Assembly: GCA_963839745.1 (NCBI GenBank)
Contig: CAWIWC010000010.1
Span: 310,001-374,000, forward strand
Origin: JAIBJN01 sp963839745
Lineage (GTDB): Bacteria; Actinomycetota; Thermoleophilia; Gaiellales; Gaiellaceae
Direction of reading: 5' to 3'
DNA length: 64,000 bases
Shown: positions 1 through 7,700 of the stretch, piece after piece
Layout of the letters: every line of letters starts with the position of its first letter
How positions within the stretch are numbered: the stretch's first letter is position 1
Translations under genes and position numbers: made by a program
The notes under the pieces: model-generated
Database searches by the model: none
What the model was told of the DNA's origin: nothing
What the model saw: only the letters and a program-made list of their open reading frames with translations

Positions 1-1
1 G

Positions 2-1168
2 GGCGGGGCCGACATCCCGATCGCGCTCGAGGAGCACGGGGGCCCGAACCGGCCGACCCTCTACGAGTACCGGCCTCTCGTCGGCTCGTTCGTCGAGCAG
101 CGCGCCGGCCGCCTCGCCCTCCGCGAGGACGCGCGCGAGGCTCTGTCCGCGCTGAAGGACGAGCCCGCCGCCGGAATCTTCGCCAGCGCCCACGCCGACG
201 AGCGCATCGGCGAGGACGAGGCGCTCAGGCGCACGATCCTCATCCCGCTCCTCGTCCGCACTGCCGAGGCGCTCGGCGGCTTCGACTGGGACGACGCCGT
301 CTTCGAGCGCGCGTACGCGGAGCTGGAACGCTCCCTGTACGGCGATCGCCGTTCCTACGCCGCCGTCACGCCGTTGGTCGGGCTGACCGCCGGCGGGGTC
401 GCCGAGCTCGGCCGCGGCGTGCGCGTGCGCCCGGCCGCGGTCGGCGAGCTGACCGCATCCTGGCCCGACGCCGGCCGCCTGCTCCCCCGCGACTGGGGGC
501 GCGAGGTCGACCGGACGCTGGTCCTCGAGCTGGAGGCCGAGCTCGACTCGCAGGCCTGCCGCGTCCCGGACGCCCCCGGCGAGTTCGGTCGCGCAGTGAG
601 CGCGCTCCGGCTGGCGACGCCCGGTGCGATCGCGGCCGGGCCCGTCGTCTTCGAGCGGCTCGACTACCGGCCGTACGGCGTGCGCCCGATGCCGGCGACC
701 TCCGCCCAGGTGCCGCCAGGTGAGGCCACTCGCCTCGACGTCTTCCGCGCGCCGCTCGTCGTCGATCTCCAGACGCGCCTTGCCGAGGCTCCCGACGAGC
801 TGCTCGAGGCGCTCGACCGCTGGGAGCTCGCCCTCTTCCACGGTGGCGCGCACCGCTCCGACGAGCTCCGGGAGGCGCTCGACACGCTCCTCGGCTGCGA
901 CGAGGGCCCGTGGGCGGCCGCGATGCGCGCGGCCGTGCTGCTCGGCGAGACCGCCCGCGAGCGCGAGGATCTGCTCATCTCGCTGCGCGCCCTTCTGGAC
1001 GGTGACGGCCCGGGCGCGCAGGCGGAGGACGCCGTCAGGCGCGCGCTCGTGGAGACGCTCCTGGAAGGTTCACGCGAGCGGCTCGTCGCGACGCTCGACG
1101 AGGCGCTCCTCGGCCTGCGGCCACGCCCGCAGGTGAGCACGTCCTCGCGCGTTCTCGCGGCCGGATGA
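2..1168 (+). CDS. Unrecognised protein, 5' end missing
   Basis: The reading frame is open from the first bases of the window to a TGA at 1166-1168, so the true start lies to the left; at least 388 residues are visible. It has no signal peptide or membrane segment and is rich in Glu, Arg, Leu and Ala, suggesting a mostly helical cytoplasmic protein. The C-terminal ~110 residues (tryptophan-containing helix, then a Leu/Ala-rich repeat-like stretch) resemble in general pattern the helical C-termini of ApeA-like HEPN proteins, but I cannot point to a diagnostic RxxxxH motif, so that is only a guess. Its stop overlaps the next start (ATGA), so the two genes are probably translationally coupled. 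No function is assigned. Confidence 0.6.
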   Translation, partial: GGADIPIALEEHGGPNRPTLYEYRPLVGSFVEQRAGRLALREDAREALSALKDEPAAGIFASAHADERIGEDEALRRTILIPLLVRTAEALGGFDWDDAVFERAYAELERSLYGDRRSYAAVTPLVGLTAGGVAELGRGVRVRPAAVGELTASWPDAGRLLPRDWGREVDRTLVLELEAELDSQACRVPDAPGEFGRAVSALRLATPGAIAAGPVVFERLDYRPYGVRPMPATSAQVPPGEATRLDVFRAPLVVDLQTRLAEAPDELLEALDRWELALFHGGAHRSDELREALDTLLGCDEGPWAAAMRAAVLLGETAREREDLLISLRALLDGDGPGAQAEDAVRRALVETLLEGSRERLVATLDEALLGLRPRPQVSTSSRVLAAG

Positions 1169-1386
1169 TCCCCTCGCGCGCCGACCTCCTGCGCCGGCGC
1201 CGCTGCCGGCTGCTGATCTTCGGCATGCTGCTCGGCGTCCTCCTGCCGATCTACCAGTTCAGCTGGATCACGCTCGCCGTCGGGGCGACCGGCGTGGTCG
1301 CGCTCCTGATCGTCTACCGGCGCGAATGTCGTGGCGCATTCGCGCAAGAACCGGAACACGAGGACACACACCCGCGCGATTCGTAG
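1165..1386 (+). CDS. Small membrane protein, 73 aa
   Basis: The ATG at 1165 overlaps the previous stop (ATGA), a typical coupled junction. The protein has a basic N-terminus (about residues 5-14, arginine-rich), then two hydrophobic stretches at about residues 15-30 and 33-50 that could form two short membrane helices, and a charged polar tail. By the positive-inside rule the N-terminus would be cytoplasmic. No family is recognised. It may be a membrane partner of the upstream protein, judging only from the overlap. Confidence 0.5.
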   Translation: MIPSRADLLRRRRCRLLIFGMLLGVLLPIYQFSWITLAVGATGVVALLIVYRRECRGAFAQEPEHEDTHPRDS

Positions 1387-1402
1387 GCGTAGCCTCGGGC
1401 TC

Positions 1403-1645
1403 ATGGACGAGGCACGTCAAGTCATCCGCCGCCTCGAGCGGATCGAGACGCTCCAGGGCGCACGCGCGCCGACAGCGGATCTCCTCGCGGAGGTCAGGCA
1501 GCTCCTCCGCGAGGGAGAGGCCTGGCTGGCGGTCGAGCACGGGGAGGGGGCGTCCGCCAACGGGGAGGCCGGGCATGTGCAGACCGCCGCGGCGGAGGCG
1601 GCGCTTCAAGGGTGCCGCGCGACGATGCACGAGGAAAGGAGGTGA
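1403..1645 (+). CDS. Small helical protein, 80 aa, unknown
   Basis: The ATG at 1403 is preferred over an upstream in-frame codon at 1331, because the upstream part is an Arg/Thr-rich shadow of the preceding gene while the part from 1403 is a coherent amphipathic helix (MDEARQVIRRLERIETL). A second helix with the pattern LLAEVRQLLREGEAW follows. The protein is acidic with no membrane segment or cysteine pair, and is not recognised. Its last codons contain AAAGGAGGTGAT (1636-1646 region), a near-perfect anti-16S sequence that overlaps the stop. Confidence 0.5.
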   Translation: MDEARQVIRRLERIETLQGARAPTADLLAEVRQLLREGEAWLAVEHGEGASANGEAGHVQTAAAEAALQGCRATMHEERR

Positions 1646-1672
1646 TGCCCGAAGAAACCGGCAGGACCGCCC

Positions 1673-1678
1673 TATAAT
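1673..1678 (+). promoter_or_regulatory. Consensus -10 (TATAAT) for agmatinase, leaderless
   Basis: A perfect TATAAT ends nine bases before the ATG at 1688, with no Shine-Dalgarno in between. Transcription would start at or next to the start codon, giving a leaderless mRNA. No clear -35 is seen. Confidence 0.6.
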
Positions 1679-1687
1679 CGCGCCCCG

Positions 1688-2626
1688 ATGCCGCGCTACG
1701 GGCCGCCCGACGCGTTCGAGACGCCGCGCTTTTCGGGCCCGCGGACGTTCATGCGGCTCCCGCACGTCCGCGACCTCGAGGACGTCGACGTGGCGATCGT
1801 CGGTATCCCGACCGACGGAGCCGTCGTCTACCGCACCGGCGCCCGCTTCGGGCCGGAGGGGATCCGCAGCGCGTCGGTGATGCTGCGCAACTACAACCCG
1901 CTGCTCGGCGTGAACGTCGTTGACAAGCTCTCGCTCGTCGATTACGGCGACGTGCCCACGGTCCCGGGCTCGACCGCCGACTCGCTCGAGCGCTCCGCCG
2001 CCGCGCTCGAGGAGATCGCCCGCGTCGGGGTGACGACGCTGTGCCTCGGCGGCGACCACACGGTCCTGCTCGCGGAGCTGAGGGCGCTCGCCGCCGTGCA
2101 CGGGCCGCTGGCGCTGGTCCAGTTCGACTCGCACCACGACCTCTGGGACGAGTACTTCGGGCAGAAGCTCTTCCACGGGAGCGTCGTTCGCCGCGCGGTC
2201 GAGGAGGGCCTGATCGATACCTCGCGGTCGATCCAGGCCGGCCTGCGCGGATCTCTGTCGTCGGCCGCCGAAGCCGGGTATCCGGCGGACTTCGGCATCG
2301 ACGCGCTGACGTACGAGGAGCTCGCCGCGCTCGGCCCCGGCGGCTTCTCCGACCGTGCCCGTGAGCGGGTCGGCGCAGGCCCGTGCTTCCTCTCGTTCGA
2401 CATCGACTTCGTCGACCCGGCGTTCGCGCCGGGGACGGGCACGCCCGAGGTCGGCGGGCCCTCGAGTCGCGACGCGCTCACGTACGTTCGGTCCCTGGCG
2501 GGCCTCGACTTCCGGGGCTTCGATTGCGTCGAGGTCTCGCCGCCGTTCGACCCTGCCGGCGTGACGGCGTTCGTCGCCGCGAACGCGTGCTTCGAGATGC
2601 TCTCGCTGCTCGCGCTCCGCCGCTAG
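1688..2626 (+). CDS. speB: Agmatinase / ureohydrolase family
   Basis: Ureohydrolase of 312 residues, the usual length for agmatinase, which hydrolyses agmatine to putrescine and urea using a binuclear manganese centre. The metal ligands are visible in order: GGDHT (His124), D147-S-H149-H-D151 in the position of the family DAHxD motif, HG at about 163, and FDIDFVDP (Asp238, Asp240). The DSHHD variant is unusual, so the substrate could be another guanidino compound such as guanidinobutyrate. It is cytoplasmic with no signal peptide. A TATAAT lies nine bases before the ATG, so the message is probably leaderless and the gene monocistronic. Confidence 0.85.
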   Translation: MPRYGPPDAFETPRFSGPRTFMRLPHVRDLEDVDVAIVGIPTDGAVVYRTGARFGPEGIRSASVMLRNYNPLLGVNVVDKLSLVDYGDVPTVPGSTADSLERSAAALEEIARVGVTTLCLGGDHTVLLAELRALAAVHGPLALVQFDSHHDLWDEYFGQKLFHGSVVRRAVEEGLIDTSRSIQAGLRGSLSSAAEAGYPADFGIDALTYEELAALGPGGFSDRARERVGAGPCFLSFDIDFVDPAFAPGTGTPEVGGPSSRDALTYVRSLAGLDFRGFDCVEVSPPFDPAGVTAFVAANACFEMLSLLALRR

Positions 2627-2724
2627 GCGGCGACCTCGCGAGATCGGGGCTCCCCCCGGAGGGCAAAAACCCCGCAGGCCCGCTTGCCAAGCCGGATTGC
2701 GGCACGGGAAACGGGGAAGGATTG

Positions 2725-2733
2725 TGCTACCCT
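2725..2733 (+). promoter_or_regulatory. Extended -10 (TGCTACCCT) upstream of parA
   Basis: TGC directly precedes TACCCT, an extended -10 arrangement, 21 bases before the parA ATG. It leaves room for the AGGAG ribosome binding site at 2744-2748. No convincing -35 was found at normal spacing. Confidence 0.4.
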
Positions 2734-2754
2734 GGCACGAAACAGGAGCCCTCA

Positions 2755-3588
2755 ATGGGCCTTTCCGGAATCCTCACGCGTCCGCGCAAGCAGACGCCTA
2801 CCTCACAGGGAGTCACGCTGGGTCAGGTCATCGCGCTCGCCAACCAGAAGGGCGGCGTGGCGAAGACGACGACGACGCTCAACCTCGCCGTCGCCTTCAA
2901 GGAGCAGGGGTTCAACGTCCTCGCGGTCGACCTCGACCCACAGGGCAATCTGACCATGAGCCAGGGCATGGACCCGGACACCGTCGAGCGCTCGATGTTC
3001 GACGTCCTCGTCCACAGCCTGCCCATCGACGAGGTCATCCATCGCACGGAGATCGACCTCGCCGTCTCGTCGATCGACCTCGCCGGCGCCGAGCTCGCGC
3101 TCTCGAGCATGATCGGGCGCGAGCGCGCCCTCCAGAAGGGACTGCTGCCCGCCCGTAGCCGCTACGACTACATCCTCATCGACACGCCCCCGTCGCTCGG
3201 GCTCCTGACGATCAACGCGCTCACGGCCTCGGACAGCGTCATCGTCCCGGTGCAGTGCGAGTACCTCTCGCTGCGCGGCCTCGTCCAGCTGGAGAACACG
3301 CTGACGATGATCCGCGAGAACCTCAACCCGACGGTCGAGATCCGCGGGATCCTGGCGACCATGTACGACGGCCGCACGCTGCACTCGAAGGAAGCCGTCG
3401 AGATGCTCAAGGAGAACTTCGGCGAGCTCGTCTTCGACACACGGATCCGCAAGACCGTGCGCTATGCGGAAGCGCCCGTGCAGGGCAGCTCCGTGCTCAA
3501 GTACGAGCCGTCCGGATCAGCCGCTCAGGCCTACCGCGAGCTCGCAAAGGAGGTGCTCGATGGCGCGACGCCGCGCCAGCATGCGTGA
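2755..3588 (+). CDS. ParA/Soj/MipZ-family ATPase
   Basis: Cytoplasmic ATPase of 277 residues. After a ~24-residue N-terminal tail comes the deviant Walker A box KGGVAKTT (residues 32-39) with its signature lysine, then DLDPQGN and a Walker B region DYILIDTPPSLG, so the ParA fold is secure. Alanine replaces the fourth glycine of the more common KGGVGKTT; this variant also occurs in other actinobacterial ParA proteins. The start is set by AGGAG at 2744-2748, six bases before the ATG. The stop overlaps the downstream ftsZ region: the strong AAAGGAGGT for ftsZ lies inside the last parA codons and the two reading frames overlap by 29 bases. No parB or parS-like site is visible, so a MipZ-like role acting on the adjacent FtsZ is an inference. 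Confidence 0.88.
   Translation: MGLSGILTRPRKQTPTSQGVTLGQVIALANQKGGVAKTTTTLNLAVAFKEQGFNVLAVDLDPQGNLTMSQGMDPDTVERSMFDVLVHSLPIDEVIHRTEIDLAVSSIDLAGAELALSSMIGRERALQKGLLPARSRYDYILIDTPPSLGLLTINALTASDSVIVPVQCEYLSLRGLVQLENTLTMIRENLNPTVEIRGILATMYDGRTLHSKEAVEMLKENFGELVFDTRIRKTVRYAEAPVQGSSVLKYEPSGSAAQAYRELAKEVLDGATPRQHA
3546..3554 (+). promoter_or_regulatory. Strong ribosome binding site for ftsZ
   Basis: AAAGGAGGT lies inside the end of parA, five bases before the ATG at 3560. It fixes the ftsZ start and couples translation of the two genes. Confidence 0.8.
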
Positions 3589-5038
3589 GGGCCCGCTCGC
3601 CGAGCTCTTCAAGGCGACCGAGGCAGCGCAGCGCCAGTCCGAGAAGGAGGGCGACCCCGGCCAGGAGGCTGGAGAGCAGAAGCCGCGCCCGGAGGACATG
3701 GCGACCGTGGAGTCGGCTGCCGCCGTTCCCAACCCCGCGCCCGAGCCGCCTCCGTCGGGAGAGCGTCACGCGGAGCCGGTCTCGGAGCCCGAGGCCACGT
3801 CCGAGCCTCCGTCCGAGGACGTCACGTTCTCCGAGCCGCCTCCGACACCCGAGCGCCCCGCGCCTGTCGAGGCGGAAACGACCGCACCGCCCGCTCATGA
3901 GCCGGTCGCGCCGCCCGAGCGCGTAGGCGAGCCCGAGCGGCCCTACGCGGATCCCGAGGTCGACCGCCGGCAGGCCATGCGCCGCCTCGTCGAGCCCGCG
4001 CCCCGCATGCGCACCACGCCGCGGCCCGACTCCGCTGCCTACCTCGCGGTCATCCGAGTCGTGGGCGTCGGCGGCGCCGGCCTGAACGCGGTCAACCGCA
4101 TGATCGAGGCCGGCATCTCGCAGGTCGAGTTCATCGCGGTCAACACGGACATTCAGCAGCTGAAGCAGTGCGAGGCGCCGATCAAGCTCCACATCGGCCG
4201 CGACCTGACCCAGGGCCTCGGCTCCGGCGCCGACCCGGACGTCGGCCGCCGCGCCGCCGAGGAGGCCGAGGATCAGATCAAGCACGTGCTCCGCGGCTCG
4301 GACATGGTCTTCGTGACCGCCGGCGAGGGCGGCGGAACCGGCTCGGGCGCGGCGCCCATCGTCGCCCAGCTCGCGCGGGATGTCGGCGCGCTCACGGTCG
4401 GCATCGTGACGATGCCCTTCCGGTTCGAGGGCACGCGTCGCCGCTCGCAGGCCCAGGCCGGCGCGGATGCGCTCCGCGAGGTCTGCGACACGGTCATCAT
4501 GATCCCGAACGACCGCCTGCTCGAGGTGCTCGACCGCTCGACCTCGATGCTGGACGCGTTCCGCATCGCCGACGACGTTCTCCGCCAGGGCGTCCAGGGA
4601 ATCTGCGACCTGATCACGATGCCGGGGCTCATCAACCTCGACTTCGCGGACGTCCGGACGGTCATGTCGAACGCCGGCACCGCGCTGATGGGGATCGGCT
4701 TCGCCACCGGCGACAACCGGGCCCACGAGGCGGCCGAGCGCGCGCTGCGCTCCCCGCTCATCGACACGGAGCTCGTCGGCGCGAAGGGCATTCTGCTCTC
4801 CATCGCCGGCGGTGAGGACCTGACGCTGCTCGAGGTCAACGAGGCGGCGGAGGTCATCCGCAGGGGCGCCACGGAGGAGACGAACATCATCTTCGGGGCG
4901 ACCATCGACGAGCGACTGGCCGGCCAGGTCTGGGTGACCGTGATCGCCACGGGCATCGGCAAGCCCGCCGAGCGCGCCGTTCTGCGCGCGACCGAGTCCG
5001 ACCCGCTCGAGCCTCCGAGCTTCCTGAGCGATCTTTAG
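3560..5038 (+). CDS. ftsZ: FtsZ with long N-terminal disordered extension
   Basis: Protein of 492 residues. Residues 1-~30 include an amphipathic segment (REGPLAELFKATEAAQ). Residues ~31-160 are a low-complexity Pro/Glu/Ser/Thr-rich linker. The FtsZ core starts near residue 163 (VIRVVGVGGAGLNAVNRM) and has the tubulin G-box AGEGGGTGSG (254-263), the IPNDRLLEVL helix, and the T7 loop NLDFADVRTVM with the residues needed for GTP hydrolysis. The core reaches almost to the end, closing with PSFLSDL, which loosely recalls the C-terminal FtsZ peptide. Normal FtsZ has its linker at the C-terminus; here the linker is N-terminal. The G-box has Glu where Met is usual. It forms a coupled pair with the ParA ATPase and sits outside any visible division cluster, so it may be a second FtsZ paralogue. 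Confidence 0.93.
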   Translation: MARRRASMREGPLAELFKATEAAQRQSEKEGDPGQEAGEQKPRPEDMATVESAAAVPNPAPEPPPSGERHAEPVSEPEATSEPPSEDVTFSEPPPTPERPAPVEAETTAPPAHEPVAPPERVGEPERPYADPEVDRRQAMRRLVEPAPRMRTTPRPDSAAYLAVIRVVGVGGAGLNAVNRMIEAGISQVEFIAVNTDIQQLKQCEAPIKLHIGRDLTQGLGSGADPDVGRRAAEEAEDQIKHVLRGSDMVFVTAGEGGGTGSGAAPIVAQLARDVGALTVGIVTMPFRFEGTRRRSQAQAGADALREVCDTVIMIPNDRLLEVLDRSTSMLDAFRIADDVLRQGVQGICDLITMPGLINLDFADVRTVMSNAGTALMGIGFATGDNRAHEAAERALRSPLIDTELVGAKGILLSIAGGEDLTLLEVNEAAEVIRRGATEETNIIFGATIDERLAGQVWVTVIATGIGKPAERAVLRATESDPLEPPSFLSDL

Positions 5039-5088
5039 GAGGGTCTGACGAAACAGTGGCGGTGCCGCCGGGCCGCGCTGCTCGCCCC

Positions 5089-5130
5089 GAGGACTGCGTC
5101 CTCACTCGCGCCCGTAGCTCATTCGCTACG
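5089..5130. other. Pair of small inverted repeats after ftsZ
   Basis: GAGGAC (5089-5094) pairs with GTCCTC (5098-5103), and CGTAGC (5113-5118) pairs with GCTACG (5125-5130). The stems are short and no T-tract follows. They could be a weak terminator after ftsZ or a dispersed REP-like element. The rest of the 197-base gap shows only the ggt promoter. Confidence 0.35.
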
Positions 5131-5223
5131 AACGCTCCCTGCGTCCTTGCCTCGGAACGACCATCGCACCCCGACGGCGAGCACCGTTCCGCCAGACTCT
5201 CCTAGACCGCGAAGCGTCGGCGC

Positions 5224-5229
5224 TACGCT
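5224..5229 (+). promoter_or_regulatory. -10 (TACGCT) for ggt, leaderless
   Basis: TACGCT ends six bases before the ATG at 5236 and no ribosome binding site is present, so this fits the recurring leaderless pattern of the window. Confidence 0.4.
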
Positions 5230-5235
5230 CTGGTC

Positions 5236-6798
5236 ATGAAGGGCGCAGTGGCCGCAGGCCACCCGCTGACCGCCCAGGCGGGCGCGAGGATCCTCGCCGA
5301 GGGAGGAAACGCGGTCGACGCCTGTATTGCGTCGGCGTTCGTCTCCTGGGTGGCCGAGAGCCCGCTGACCGGCCCCGGTGGCGGCGGGTTCATGCTCGTC
5401 CACTCCGCGCGTGACGGGAGCGACCGGCTGCTGGACTTCTTCGTCGCGGTGCCCGGCGCGGATCAGGCGCCTGGGGCGAGCCCGGAGATGGTCGCGGTCG
5501 ACGTCCCCTTCGACGAGCGCACGAAGCAGGTCTTCCTCATCGGCCCCGGCGCGGTCGCCGTCCCCGGGGCGCCCGCCGGCCTCGCCGCCGCGCACCGCCG
5601 TTTCGGGCGGCTTCCCTGGGCCGAGCTCATCGGCCCGGCGGTCGAGATCGCACGGCAGGGAGTCCCGCTGAACGCCGCCCAGGCGTTCCTCCACGACATC
5701 CTCGACTCGATCCTCCGTCACGAGGAGGAAGGCCGTCGCGTCTACGGCGGCGACTGCCCGCTCGAGGAGGGGCAGGAGGTCGTGATGGACGAGCTCGCCG
5801 GCACGCTCGAGTGGCTGGCCGCGGAGGGTGCAGACACCTTCTACCGCGGCGAGCTGGCGCGCCGTGTCGCCGGCGTCGTGCGTGAGCGCGGCGGCCGCGT
5901 GACGGAGTCCGACCTGGCCGACTACCGGGTGATCCAGCGCCGCCCCGTGCGGGCCGCCTACCGCGGCACGGAGTTCGTCTCGAACCCGCCGCCGTCCTCG
6001 GGCGGCCTCCTGATCGCGTTCGCGCTCCGCATCCTCGACCGGCTCGGGCCGATGCCCGCGCGCGGCAGCGCGGAGGCGATCTCCGTGCTCACCGAGGCGA
6101 TGCGCGAGACGGCGCGGATCCGCGGCGGCAGCTTCGTTGCCGACCTCTACCGCGGCGGCGCGACGCGCCGCATCCTCGCGGACGAGCGCGTCGCGGAAGC
6201 GGCCCAGGCCGCGCGCGAGAATGCCCGCGTCCCCGTCCACGAGACGAGCGGGATCCCCTCGACGACGCACATCAGCGTCGTGGACGGCGACGGCAACGCC
6301 GCGTCGCTTTCGGCCTCGACCGGCTGCGGCTCGGGCTTGTTCGTCCCCGGCACCGGCATCCAGCTGAACAACATGCTCGGCGAGCACGACCTCAACCCGC
6401 CGGGCAGGGCCGCGCGTCCCGGCGAGCGCCTGACGAGCATGATGGCGCCGTCGTTCGTGCTCGACCGCGGCCGCCCGCGCCTGGTCGTGGGAAGCGCGGG
6501 CTCCATCCGGCTGCGGGCCGCCATCCTCCAGATCGTCGTCAACGTCGTCGACCACGGCCTCAGCGCCAGAGAGGCGATCGAGGACCCCCGCGTGCACCTG
6601 GAGGAGGACGTGCTGCAGCTCGAGGGCGGCACCGACGCCGCGGCCGCCGATCTCCTGGAGGAGCAGGGCTACGACGTCACGCGCTGGGCCGGGCGCAACC
6701 TCTACTTCGGCGGCGCCGCCGCCGTCGTGGGGCGCAACGGCGAGCTGGAGGCCGCCGGCGACCCACGCCGCGGCGGGGCCGGCCTGGTGGTCGCGTGA
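5236..6798 (+). CDS. ggt: Gamma-glutamyltransferase family protein
   Basis: Ntn-hydrolase of 520 residues that transfers or hydrolyses the gamma-glutamyl group of glutathione-like peptides. Landmarks are EGGNAVDACIA and GPGGGGFM near the N-terminus, PPSSGG in the middle, and the autoprocessing site STTHISVVD, where Thr343 would become the new N-terminal nucleophile, splitting a large subunit of ~342 residues from a small one of ~178. The small subunit has GSAGS for substrate binding. No signal peptide is present, whereas many GGTs are secreted, so this one may act in the cytoplasm, perhaps on another gamma-glutamyl compound. The downstream GNAT gene overlaps its stop by four bases (GTGA). Confidence 0.88.
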   Translation: MKGAVAAGHPLTAQAGARILAEGGNAVDACIASAFVSWVAESPLTGPGGGGFMLVHSARDGSDRLLDFFVAVPGADQAPGASPEMVAVDVPFDERTKQVFLIGPGAVAVPGAPAGLAAAHRRFGRLPWAELIGPAVEIARQGVPLNAAQAFLHDILDSILRHEEEGRRVYGGDCPLEEGQEVVMDELAGTLEWLAAEGADTFYRGELARRVAGVVRERGGRVTESDLADYRVIQRRPVRAAYRGTEFVSNPPPSSGGLLIAFALRILDRLGPMPARGSAEAISVLTEAMRETARIRGGSFVADLYRGGATRRILADERVAEAAQAARENARVPVHETSGIPSTTHISVVDGDGNAASLSASTGCGSGLFVPGTGIQLNNMLGEHDLNPPGRAARPGERLTSMMAPSFVLDRGRPRLVVGSAGSIRLRAAILQIVVNVVDHGLSAREAIEDPRVHLEEDVLQLEGGTDAAAADLLEEQGYDVTRWAGRNLYFGGAAAVVGRNGELEAAGDPRRGGAGLVVA

Positions 6799-7298
6799 CG
6801 GTCGTCGTCCGCCGCGCGGCTCCCGGTGACGCCGCCGCGCTCGTCGAGCTCGCGCGCGCGGTCGGCGCCGAAGAGGAGGGCTGGCTGATCACGGACGGGG
6901 AGTGGCGGAGCCCTTCCGAGGAGCGCCGCTACCTCCGCACGGTGCGCCGTCACCCGCACGCGGCCGTCTTCGTCGCCGAGGACGAGGAAGGCATCGTCGG
7001 GCGTATCTCGCTCGCGCGCGACCCGCACCCGGCGAGCGAGCACATCGCCGATCTCGGGCTCATGGTCTCCTACGAGCGCCGGCGACAGGGGATCGGCCGC
7101 GCGCTCATGGAGGCCGGCGAGGCCTGGGCGCGCGAGGTCGGCGTCACCAAGCTCGAACTGCACGTTTTCCCCTACAACCACGCCGCGATCGCGCTCTACG
7201 AGCAGCTCGGCTACGAGCGCGAGGGCTACCGCCGCCGCCACTACCGGCGCGGCACCGGCTTCGTGGACGCGATCCTGATGGCGAAGCAGATCGGATGA
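6795..7298 (+). CDS. GNAT family N-acetyltransferase
   Basis: Protein of 167 residues starting at a GTG that overlaps the ggt stop. It has the GNAT acetyl-CoA-binding motif RRQGIGRALM (Q/RxxGxG/A) after the beta-4 strand LGLMVSYERR, then a C-terminal LELHVFPYNHAAIALYEQLGYEREG segment, split as the usual beta-5, helix and ALYEKxGF-like ending. Length and order match the family. The acceptor is unknown; the overlap with ggt suggests a shared amine or peptide substrate, but that is inference. Confidence 0.85.
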   Translation: MTVVVRRAAPGDAAALVELARAVGAEEEGWLITDGEWRSPSEERRYLRTVRRHPHAAVFVAEDEEGIVGRISLARDPHPASEHIADLGLMVSYERRRQGIGRALMEAGEAWAREVGVTKLELHVFPYNHAAIALYEQLGYEREGYRRRHYRRGTGFVDAILMAKQIG

Positions 7299-7663
7299 CC
7301 GAGCCGGCCGAGCCGAGACGCGGACAGCTCCTCTTCCAGGAGCAGGAGCTCGTGGAGGAAGAGGAGCTCTGGATCGACGACTCCGACGATGACCACGCCG
7401 GCTGGTTCTGCGTCCGCACCGACCCGTTCCCGTGCCCGGCGCCCGGCTGCGCGTTCGTGGCCGAGTTCATGACCGCCGTCCACCTCATCCTCGTGTGGGT
7501 CGAGCGCGACGACCCCAACCTCCTCTGGCACGCCCAGCGCGCGATGGAGGTCGGCCGCAACCCACGCATCGTCCCGTACGAGCGATCGTTCGGCCCGAGC
7601 GCCTCCTATTACGCCTGGGAAGCCGCCGGCCGCCCGGTCCACGGCGTCCGCCGCCCGGCGTAA
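7295..7663 (+). CDS. Conserved-looking unknown protein, 122 aa
   Basis: The ATG overlaps the GNAT stop (ATGA), making this the third gene of a coupled ggt-GNAT-unknown operon. The N-terminal third is strongly acidic (runs of Glu and Asp). The middle carries FCVRTDPFPCPAPGC, which with its Cys-Pro-x-x-Gly-Cys spacing could bind zinc, although only two to three cysteines are present. The rest has aromatic residues and no membrane helix. The family is not recognised. Confidence 0.6.
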   Translation: MTEPAEPRRGQLLFQEQELVEEEELWIDDSDDDHAGWFCVRTDPFPCPAPGCAFVAEFMTAVHLILVWVERDDPNLLWHAQRAMEVGRNPRIVPYERSFGPSASYYAWEAAGRPVHGVRRPA

Positions 7664-7700
7664 GCCCGCGGCCCGCCGGGACCTGCCGGTGGGACGCCGG

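Noticed and set aside
1636..1680. A 10-codon ORF after AAAGGAGGTGATG (1645-1677)
   Set aside because: The spacing from the Shine-Dalgarno to the ATG is too short (two bases), and the sequence is explained as the last codons of the 80-residue gene; the stop also falls inside the agmatinase -10.
2383..2754. An in-frame extension of ParA upstream of the chosen ATG
   Set aside because: It overlaps the agmatinase gene in another frame and is Arg-rich with no ParA similarity; the ATG at 2755 has a good ribosome binding site.
3497..4726. A 409-codon minus-strand frame across ftsZ
   Set aside because: It is the mirror of the ftsZ coding frame with low-complexity Arg/Gly/Asp content and no recognisable domain.
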